Part shown: positions 1 through 4,795 of the stretch, piece by piece
Layout: the number at the start of each line of letters is the position of its first letter
Position numbering within the stretch: position 1 is the stretch's first letter
DNA from: an uncultured Hungatella sp.
GTDB lineage: Bacteria > Bacillota > Clostridia > Lachnospirales > Lachnospiraceae
DNA length: 8,420 nucleotides
Direction of reading: 5' to 3'
Assembly (NCBI GenBank): GCA_910588325.1
Contig: CAJUPP010000104.1
Coordinates: 1-8,420, forward strand
Translations under genes and position numbers: made by a program
The notes under the pieces: model-generated
The model's input: the letters and a program-made list of their open reading frames with translations, nothing else
The model's database searches: none
What the model was told of the DNA's origin: nothing

Positions 1-64
1 ATCCTTCGGCTTCTAAGATGATTATAAACCAACACTGCGAATTTTGCAAGAGGGCTTGGGAGAT

Positions 65-87
65 GGGGTGCTTCGGCACTCCTTTTT
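65..87 (+). terminator. Rho-independent terminator hairpin
   Basis: A 7-bp stem (GGGGTGC at 65-71 with GCACTCC at 76-82, one G-T pair) closes a TTCG tetraloop and is followed directly by five T (83-87). This is a textbook intrinsic terminator for plus-strand transcription entering from outside the window. The gene it would serve is not identifiable from the few bases upstream. Confidence 0.6.
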
Positions 88-253
88 ACGGTTTTAAGAC
101 TAAATTTAAATATAAAGCTCATTTCCTTTCCTTGTTGAACAGGCTTTTTTCATTGCCAATGCCGCAGCAGAAACCATAGCCCCATTTACTTTACGGGATG
201 ACTGCGGGCGGCTTATACTCAATACGGTGATAATCGGATATGATGTTTCCTAA
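88..253. other. Gene-free stretch, no recognised content
   Basis: No gene with a plausible start and ribosome site is visible. A plus-strand frame is open from about 128 to a TAA at 251-253, and the same frame continues into the response-regulator scrap at 254-364. Its peptide does not resemble the linker or receiver of a response regulator and I do not recognise it. It may be decayed DNA from another gene or chance open frame. Confidence 0.3.
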
Positions 254-364
254 TTCTGGAAGGAGCTGTATTCCGACGATTACAATATTGTTATGAGCCA
301 TATCCGCCACATAAGGGAGAAAATAGAGGACAATCCAGGCAAGCCGCTTTACAGGAGGGCGTAA
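254..364 (+). pseudogene. Response-regulator C-terminal fragment (OmpR/VanR type)
   Basis: After an in-frame TAA (251-253) the frame reads FWKELYSDDYNIVMSHIRHI and continues with REKIEDNPGKPLY before a stop at 362-364. This matches the recognition helix and start of the wing in OmpR-family winged-helix domains, usually written as a W-x-E block, NTVMVHIRxLREKIE and NPxxPxYI. The receiver, the first part of the DNA-binding domain and the final TVWGVGY wing strand are all missing, so it cannot work. It is presumably a leftover of a two-component or mobile-element regulator; the assignment rests on about 35 residues. Confidence 0.55.
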
Positions 365-372
365 TATTTTTT

Positions 373-439
373 AGACAGCAGAGGGCTGCCGCAGACGGGA
401 AGGTTTGCGGCAGCCCCAGCAGCGTTGCCGCTGCTGTCT
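373..439. repeat. Nested inverted repeats (possible terminator or cruciform)
   Basis: Three perfect stems lie in 67 bases. GGGCTGCCGCA (383-393) pairs with TGCGGCAGCCC (406-416). CAGCAGCG (417-424) pairs with CGCTGCTG (429-436) around TTGC. AGACAGCAG (373-381) can pair with CTGCTGTCT (431-439), which competes with the second stem. It sits 20 bases beyond the stop of the minus-strand amidase gene. It may end that transcript, although on the minus strand the structure is followed by an A-rich run, not a T tract, so classical intrinsic termination is doubtful. Confidence 0.55.
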
Positions 440-458
440 TACCCAGATGTTTATGGCT

Positions 459-1334
459 TTAAATAATGTATTTTTTGGTATCCATGTCGTATTCTGCGAT
501 TTTTAACTGTCCCTGGTCGTCAGTTACCATGCACTGGCCTTCAGAGATGCCCGGCGTGGGGCAGAGGAAGAAACTTCGGCCGTCGGCTGCCGTCTGGTAT
601 CCGGTCAGCATGTAGCCGTCTCTGTCAAACAGATACCATCCGGAGGTGCCTCCGGTTTTTTCCGTCAGCCAGTACCATCCGTCTGCGGCATAAGACCCGT
701 CCTGGAACTGATACCACCAGCGTATCTTGTCAGAAGCCGGGACGAATCCTTCTTCCTGATAGCCATTGCCGGAAGAGCCGATGCCGTAAAAGTTTGCAAT
801 GGCTTTGGCCTCGGCTTCTGCCAGTTTGTCCAGGTTGGACTCTGATAAAAGCCATTCTGTGGCAGCCGGGTTGGTGTGGAAGGAGTGTTCCAATATGAGA
901 CCGGGAACTCCTGCAGCTGTGGCGCCTCTTAGGACACCGTAGTAGTCTCCGTGTTTTCCGACTCGGTGTTCAATCCTGGCTTTCTGCACAGTATTCATGA
1001 CCTGCTCCACACACTCTGCCAGTACCATTCCGATGTTGTCTGCACTGCTGTCGATGGCACAGTAGGAGGCCGGGTAATCGACGGATTCTTTTTGGGCTGC
1101 GTTGGAGTGGAGGGAGATAAAAAGGCTGCATCCTTTGGAGGCGGCGCCTCTGTCGTACAGCTTTCGGTCTGTCTCCTGATTCTTCCGTGTGGTCACCACC
1201 TGGATTCCATAAGCTTCCAGATGGCGTTTTAGCAACAGATGGAGTTTCCATGTCATGTCGGATTCGTAGTATGCCCTGTTGCAGGGGCTTTGGTTGTATT
1301 TGCCGTAATGGCCGGCATCCAGGCATATTTTCAT
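459..1334 (-). CDS. N-acetylmuramoyl-L-alanine amidase (Amidase_3) with C-terminal wall-binding repeats
   Basis: This 291-residue protein should cut the amide bond between N-acetylmuramic acid and the L-alanine of peptidoglycan stem peptides. Residues 1-185 form an Amidase_3 domain. The zinc ligands are visible as H9 (DAGHYG), E24 and H76 (SLHSN), with catalytic E149 in LEHSFHTN. After a short linker, residues about 200-255 carry aromatic/glycine repeats (WWYQFQDGSYAADGWYWL, GWYLFDRDGYMLTGY) of the choline-binding type that anchor enzymes to the wall. There is no signal peptide or membrane segment, so export would need lysis or a holin; this is the architecture of phage endolysins. No holin is nearby. 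The start is supported by AAGGAAG nine bases upstream. A candidate -10 (TATGAT, minus strand, 1361-1366) has only a weak -35. It could also be a host or spore-cycle lysin. Confidence 0.9.
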   Translation of the reverse strand: MKICLDAGHYGKYNQSPCNRAYYESDMTWKLHLLLKRHLEAYGIQVVTTRKNQETDRKLYDRGAASKGCSLFISLHSNAAQKESVDYPASYCAIDSSADNIGMVLAECVEQVMNTVQKARIEHRVGKHGDYYGVLRGATAAGVPGLILEHSFHTNPAATEWLLSESNLDKLAEAEAKAIANFYGIGSSGNGYQEEGFVPASDKIRWWYQFQDGSYAADGWYWLTEKTGGTSGWYLFDRDGYMLTGYQTAADGRSFFLCPTPGISEGQCMVTDDQGQLKIAEYDMDTKKYII

Positions 1335-1424
1335 AGTACTGCACTTCCTTTTTGATTTTTATCATACCTTGTCCCTGAAGGGATGCACATGATCCTTTTA
1401 AGAAGCTGTCCTTTTTTGGGATGC

Positions 1425-1466
1425 TTGTGAACCTGTACAGGTATAGTGTACTATATGACTGAACAG
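1425..1466 (+). promoter_or_regulatory. Promoter with overlapping dyad operator
   Basis: TTGTGA (1425-1430) and TACTAT (1449-1454), 18 bp apart, form a plausible sigma-A promoter. Its spacer and -10 are occupied by two symmetric elements: the perfect palindrome CCTGTACAGG (1432-1441) and TATAGT-GT-ACTATA (1442-1455). Together with CTGAACAG (1459-1466) they make a larger interrupted dyad: CTGTaCAG, TATAG, centre, CTATA, CTGaACAG. Operators of this style are typical of GntR-family repressors, notably the YtrA type, but that is inference. The gene now downstream is a wrecked nucleotidyltransferase, and no repressor gene remains in the window. Confidence 0.5.
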
Positions 1467-1553
1467 GGAAATGGGTGATGGATGGGGCAGAGGGGAGCTT
1501 TCGGCCGGGGCGGAAAAAGAGGATTCTATAGGCGGGAGGGAAGAAAAGGGGCT

Positions 1554-1910
1554 ATGGGATGTTTTAACCCGGAGAAAAGTGATTTGGATTTGCTGCTGGT
1601 TGTGGAACACAGCATGGCAAAGGAAGACAAAGTTAAGTTTATGGAGGAAGTTTCACAGAGGTTCGGCCCGGTGTCAAAGGACGAATATGTGGACAGTATC
1701 TGGAATGATATAAAAGATGTACAGGAAAGCATTGGCAAGGAGCCGGTGTATGTGATTCTCAACCTGTGCCGGGGTCTGGGGTATGTGAAGGAAAATCTGG
1801 TTTTGTCCAAGGAGTCCGGCGGCTGTCGGGGGCTTAAGGCGGTTCCTGAAAGGTATCATGCGCTGATTCAAAAGGCGCTGTCCTGTTATAAGAATTCAAT
1901 ACTTTTGTGA
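1554..1910 (+). pseudogene. Gutted aminoglycoside nucleotidyltransferase (AadA/ANT(9)-like)
   Basis: The frame is open from 1482, but recognisable homology starts at about 1551. Residues reading AMGCFNPEKSDLDLLLVVE match the nucleotidyltransferase core of AadA/ANT(9)-like adenylyltransferases, including the two metal-binding aspartates of DLD. The last 75 residues (GPVSKDEYVDSIWNDI, PVYVILNLCRGLGYVKENLV, PERYHALIQKAL) match the C-terminal helical domain of the same family (DUF4111 type). Full-length proteins have about 250-260 residues. Here the N-terminal helix with the G-S motif that positions ATP is replaced by unrelated Gly/Arg-rich sequence. About 80-90 middle residues are also gone at a junction near nucleotide 1650, leaving 118 residues from ATG 1554. 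The remaining frame is clean, so the loss was an in-frame deletion or is recent. The product should be inactive as a resistance enzyme. A poly-purine run precedes ATG 1554, but good SD spacing is not evident. Confidence 0.65.
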
Positions 1911-1925
1911 TAGTACGCAAGCCTA

Positions 1926-1954
1926 TTGCCCAAAGACAGAAAATATTTTATAAT
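1926..1954 (+). promoter_or_regulatory. Sigma-A promoter for the SIR2-like gene
   Basis: TTGCCC (1926-1931) is separated by exactly 17 bp from a consensus TATAAT (1949-1954). It lies about 100 bases before the SIR2-like start and directly after the nucleotidyltransferase relic, so the SIR2 gene is probably transcribed as a separate unit. No operator-like symmetry overlaps it. Confidence 0.6.
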
Positions 1955-2057
1955 TGTGCCAGGACAAAAGGAAAATGGAGACCCACTCTCGAAATCACCC
2001 TGCAGAATCAGGCACAGAAAGTCTTCGGGAGTGTATGGAGAATAACAGGAGGCTGCC

Positions 2058-2903
2058 ATGACTTTTTATGAGATGATAGACGATTTGTCGTATGCCCTGC
2101 AAAAGGAAAAGCTGGTGATTTTCGTAGGGGCAGGGGTGTCCAAGAATTCCGGACTTCCCAGCTGGGGACAGATTGTTCAGGCGTTTGCCAAGGAAATCGA
2201 TTATCCTATGGAGGGGCGTCTGGCAACAGAGGAGTATATCCGGATTCCTCAGTATTACTATTGCATGGATGAGAGCGAGGGACACAGCGCCTACTATTCC
2301 CTTTTAAGCTCCATGATACCTACGGACTGCCAGCCCAACCTTCTGGATTATCTGATTGTGACGCTGCGGCCCAAGCACATTGTGACAACCAATTTCGATA
2401 CCCTGCTGGACCAGATTGCCAGGGATTACCAGATAGTCCGGGAGGACAGGGATTTGCTTACGGGGATTTCCGCCCACTATCTTTTAAAGCTTCACGGGGA
2501 TATCCGGCAGCCGGAGAAGATGGTGTTTAAGGAGGACGATTATCTCCAGTATTCGGAGACCCACCGTCTCATGGAGACCTTTTTAAAATACCTGCTTATT
2601 GGACATGTGTTTTTATTTGTGGGGTATTCCTTAAATGATTACAATCTGAAGACTTTTGTCAGCTGGATTGACAATATTGCAAAGGAAATGCATGTGAAGC
2701 AGAAAATGCACCGCAATTATCTGCTGTGCAGCAGCCTTCATGCAGGGAAAGAATATTTGAGAAAATATTATGAGGGGAAAGGGCTGGAGGTTATCGATTT
2801 GTACCAGCTTCCCAAAGAGGTGGAAGAGAGGGCCTGTCCGGTACAGATTTCCGACGAGCTGGGACGCAGGACTTATGCGGTGCTGGATTTGCTCCACCGA
2901 TGA
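2058..2903 (+). CDS. SIR2-like (SIR2_2) NADase-fold protein, stand-alone
   Basis: This 281-residue protein has the marks of the bacterial SIR2-like family. A Rossmann glycine motif (VIFVGAGVSKNSGLPSW, residues 20-36) is followed by TTNFD with N112, the KLHGD motif with H146, and a late FVGYSLND block (187-194). N112 and H146 sit where SIR2-type NADases keep their catalytic Asn and His. The Cys4 zinc finger of protein deacetylase sirtuins is absent, so NAD+ hydrolysis is more likely than deacylation. Proteins of this family act as NAD+-depleting effectors in phage-defence systems such as Thoeris ThsA, DSR and SIR2-Argonaute systems. Those carry an extra sensor domain or partner; here the whole chain is the SIR2 domain plus a short C-terminal tail, and no partner gene is adjacent. 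The start is set by AGGAGG (2047-2052), five bases upstream. It appears cytoplasmic, with no signal or membrane segment. The defence role is inference. Confidence 0.88.
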   Translation: MTFYEMIDDLSYALQKEKLVIFVGAGVSKNSGLPSWGQIVQAFAKEIDYPMEGRLATEEYIRIPQYYYCMDESEGHSAYYSLLSSMIPTDCQPNLLDYLIVTLRPKHIVTTNFDTLLDQIARDYQIVREDRDLLTGISAHYLLKLHGDIRQPEKMVFKEDDYLQYSETHRLMETFLKYLLIGHVFLFVGYSLNDYNLKTFVSWIDNIAKEMHVKQKMHRNYLLCSSLHAGKEYLRKYYEGKGLEVIDLYQLPKEVEERACPVQISDELGRRTYAVLDLLHR

Positions 2904-2949
2904 GAGCCCTATTATGTCATGTGAATTGTGATTATAAGACGATTATCGG

Positions 2950-2978
2950 TTGACAAGGGAATAAATATTGTTTAAAAT
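2950..2978 (+). promoter_or_regulatory. Sigma-A promoter of the perR-rbr operon
   Basis: A perfect -35 TTGACA (2950-2955), a 17-bp spacer and TAAAAT (2973-2978) make this the strongest promoter in the window. The end of the -10 touches the PerR-type box, so bound repressor would cover the start-site region. Confidence 0.8.
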
Positions 2979-2992
2979 TAGAATGATTCTAA
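2978..2992 (+). promoter_or_regulatory. PerR-type operator (7-1-7 inverted repeat)
   Basis: TTAGAAT-G-ATTCTAA is a perfect 7-1-7 palindrome that differs from the classical Per box TTATAATnATTATAA at one symmetric base pair per half-site. It sits just downstream of the -10, before the gene for a PerR protein. This is the expected arrangement for peroxide-sensitive autorepression. Confidence 0.8.
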
Positions 2993-3007
2993 AAAGAGGG
3001 TGAGAAT

Positions 3008-3388
3008 GTGACCCGGTATGCAGAGAGAATATGGAAGCTAATCATCGAATCCCGGACGCATATGACGGCGGAGCAGGTTTTTCTTGAAATAAAAAAGGAA
3101 GAGCCTAAAGTGGTTCTGGCTACAGTATATAATAATTTAAACGGGCTCTGCAGAGAAGGAAAGATTCGGAAAATATCCGTAGAGGGACAGCTGGACCGGT
3201 ACGATAAGATTCAGAGGCACGACCATCTGGTATGCAGGGAATGCGGCAGATTGTCGGATATATCTTTTCAAGATTTGACAGAAAATCTGGAGGCGCAGCT
3301 GGGGGAAGGTATTTTGTCCTATGATTTAAGAGTGTTCTATATCTGCCCGCAGTGCAGAGAGAGGAATATCGTTAAAAATAATGTATAA
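3008..3388 (+). CDS. perR: PerR-type peroxide-sensing Fur-family repressor
   Basis: A 126-residue Fur-family regulator. The N-terminal half is a winged helix with the recognition helix around ATVYNNLN (38-45). The C-terminal half holds the metal sites. H18, D66, H71, H73 and D84 align with the five regulatory-metal ligands of Bacillus subtilis PerR (H37, D85, H91, H93, D104). C76-x-x-C79 and C113-x-x-C116 form the structural zinc site. The HDH arrangement and the downstream rubrerythrin favour PerR over Fur or Zur. Oxidation of the Fe-bound histidines by H2O2 is the known release mechanism in the family. The start is GTG at 3008 with AGAGGG seven bases upstream; the ATG two bases earlier runs into a stop at once. 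The N-terminus is about 19 residues shorter than in B. subtilis but keeps the whole DNA-binding fold. It forms an operon with rbr, 15 bases away. Confidence 0.9.
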   Translation: MTRYAERIWKLIIESRTHMTAEQVFLEIKKEEPKVVLATVYNNLNGLCREGKIRKISVEGQLDRYDKIQRHDHLVCRECGRLSDISFQDLTENLEAQLGEGILSYDLRVFYICPQCRERNIVKNNV

Positions 3389-3403
3389 AGGAGAGGAACT
3401 ATC

Positions 3404-3940
3404 ATGAACAAGTACGCAGGAACACAGACAGAGAAGAACCTGGAGGCGGCATTTGCCGGGGAGTCACAGGCGCGGAACAAGTATACATACTTTGCCTCCG
3501 TGGCGAAAAAGGAAGGGTATGAGCAGATTTCTTCCCTGTTTTTAAAGACAGCGGACAATGAGAAAGAGCATGCCAAGATGTGGTTCAAGGAGTTAAGCGG
3601 AATCGGGAATACCAGCCAGAATCTGGCGGCGGCGGCTGACGGCGAGAACTACGAGTGGACCGATATGTACGAGGGCTTTGCAAAGACCGCAGAAGAAGAG
3701 GGATTTCCAGAGCTGGCGGCTAAATTCCGTCTGGTAGGGGCGATTGAGAAGCACCATGAGGAGAGATACCGTGCCCTTTTGAAAAATGTGGAGACAGCAC
3801 AGGTTTTTGCCAAGAGTGAGGTGAAGGTGTGGGAGTGTCGCAACTGCGGACACATTGCAGTGGGAACCAAGGCGCCGGAAGTATGTCCGACCTGCAACCA
3901 TCCCCAGAGTTATTTTGAGGTGAGTGCAGAGAATTATTAA
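3404..3940 (+). CDS. rbr: Rubrerythrin (peroxide reductase)
   Basis: A 178-residue rubrerythrin of standard length and order. Residues 1-135 are the ferritin-like diiron bundle, with E20, E53-x-x-H56, the E97-E99 cluster, and E115-x-x-H118 as the expected metal ligands. The C-terminal rubredoxin-like domain holds Fe(Cys)4 ligands C145, C148, C161 and C164 (WECRNCGH and CPTC). The enzyme is cytoplasmic and reduces hydrogen peroxide to water with electrons from rubredoxin/NAD(P)H systems, as known for anaerobic clostridia. AAAGGAGAGG lies a few bases before the ATG. It is the second gene of the PerR-controlled operon, so it should be induced by peroxide or air exposure. Transcription ends at the hairpin beginning 32 bases after the stop. 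Confidence 0.95.
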   Translation: MNKYAGTQTEKNLEAAFAGESQARNKYTYFASVAKKEGYEQISSLFLKTADNEKEHAKMWFKELSGIGNTSQNLAAAADGENYEWTDMYEGFAKTAEEEGFPELAAKFRLVGAIEKHHEERYRALLKNVETAQVFAKSEVKVWECRNCGHIAVGTKAPEVCPTCNHPQSYFEVSAENY

Positions 3941-3971
3941 GCCTGGCAGTACCGGGTAGAATTCAAACACA

Positions 3972-4012
3972 GGCCGTATGGGAAGAGAAATCCTGTACGG
4001 CTGTTTTGATTT
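3972..4012 (+). terminator. Terminator of the perR-rbr operon
   Basis: GGCCGTATGGGA (3972-3983) pairs with TCCTGTACGGCT (3991-4002) over 12 bp with three G-U pairs and a 7-base loop. GTTTTGATTT follows. The position just behind rbr fits an intrinsic terminator that separates this operon from the two-component genes. Confidence 0.75.
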
Positions 4013-4099
4013 CTTCTGGAATGTGATAAAAGGATACAAAAAGGATATATTGGAGTGGTAAAGTTAAACCATCAACAAATAGGATAACGGAGAGCGCAG

Positions 4100-4795
4100 A
4101 TGGAAGAAAGGTTTTTGGGACAGAGGCTTTTAATCGTGGAGGATGATGCTCTGCTTGGGGAGGCTGCTGCCGATTATTTTACCGGCAAGGGCTGGAAGGT
4201 GTGGACAGAGGAGAACGGGCTGGGGGCTTTAGCGGTGCTTGAAAGGGAGAGCTTTCATCTGATTCTCATCGATGTGATGATGCCTGGGATGGATGGATTT
4301 TCCCTGTGCCGGGAGATAAGGAAGGAAAGCGACGTGCCCATTATTTTTATCACGGCCCGTGTGCTGGAGGAGGATAAGCTGAACGGCTACTCTCTGGGGG
4401 CAGACGATTATGTGACCAAGCCTTTTTCTCTTCCGGTATTGTACGCGAAGGCCATGGCTCTGACAGGAAGAGTCATGGGAAGGACAGGGGGAGAGGGTGT
4501 TTTTCTGGAGGCAGGGGATTTAAAGGCGGATGTAAGAAAATGCCAGGTGTGGAGAGGAAGCCAGCTTTTATCCCTTCCTCCGAAAGAGTATGACATGCTT
4601 TTGTTCTTCCTTGAGAATCCGGGCCGAATCTTCAGCAGGGAGCAGCTTTTAATCCGTTTCTGGGGCTATGATTTTGACGGAAATGAGCGTGTGGTTGACA
4701 ATCACATCAAGAAGCTACGCAAGGCTATAGGCTCCTGCGGCTGTACCATTGAGACTGTGCGCAAATCCGGTTATCGTCTGGAGGTGGGAAGATGA
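4100..4795 (+). CDS. OmpR/PhoB-family response regulator
   Basis: A 231-residue response regulator. The receiver domain (about 8-122) shows the acidic pair D15-D16, phospho-acceptor D58 (LILIDVMMPGMDG), T85 and K107 (YVTKPF). The C-terminal winged-helix domain (about 135-229) has the expected transactivation and recognition helices (PPKEYDMLLFF, FSREQLL, ERVVDNHIKKLRKAI) and ends in the wing strand ETVRKSGYRLE. All catalytic and signalling residues are present. The ATG has GGAG seven bases upstream. It overlaps the kinase gene by 4 bp (ATGA), so the two are translationally coupled and form one pair. The upstream 87 bases show no promoter I can defend, apart from a TATATT at 4046-4051 without a good -35. 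Target genes are unknown. Confidence 0.93.
   Translation: MEERFLGQRLLIVEDDALLGEAAADYFTGKGWKVWTEENGLGALAVLERESFHLILIDVMMPGMDGFSLCREIRKESDVPIIFITARVLEEDKLNGYSLGADDYVTKPFSLPVLYAKAMALTGRVMGRTGGEGVFLEAGDLKADVRKCQVWRGSQLLSLPPKEYDMLLFFLENPGRIFSREQLLIRFWGYDFDGNERVVDNHIKKLRKAIGSCGCTIETVRKSGYRLEVGR

Noticed and set aside
970..1365. 131-codon minus-strand frame overlapping the amidase
   Set aside because: It is the shifted frame of the amidase gene on the same strand; its Arg/Gln-rich peptide is typical of out-of-frame reading.
1471..1713. 80-codon plus-strand frame starting MGDGWGRGEL
   Set aside because: It is in a different frame from the recognisable nucleotidyltransferase residues and has no motif of its own.
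2930..2946. Second PerR half-site pair (GATTAT repeated at 2930 and 2941)
   Set aside because: The two copies are direct repeats, not inverted, and do not fit the 7-1-7 symmetry.
3593..4039. 148-codon minus-strand frame opposite rubrerythrin
   Set aside because: It lies opposite the rubrerythrin coding sequence and the operon terminator, with no recognisable motif.
4013..4099. Promoter for the two-component operon
   Set aside because: TATATT at 4046-4051 is a fair -10, but no acceptable -35 lies 16-18 bp upstream, so I do not list it as a feature.
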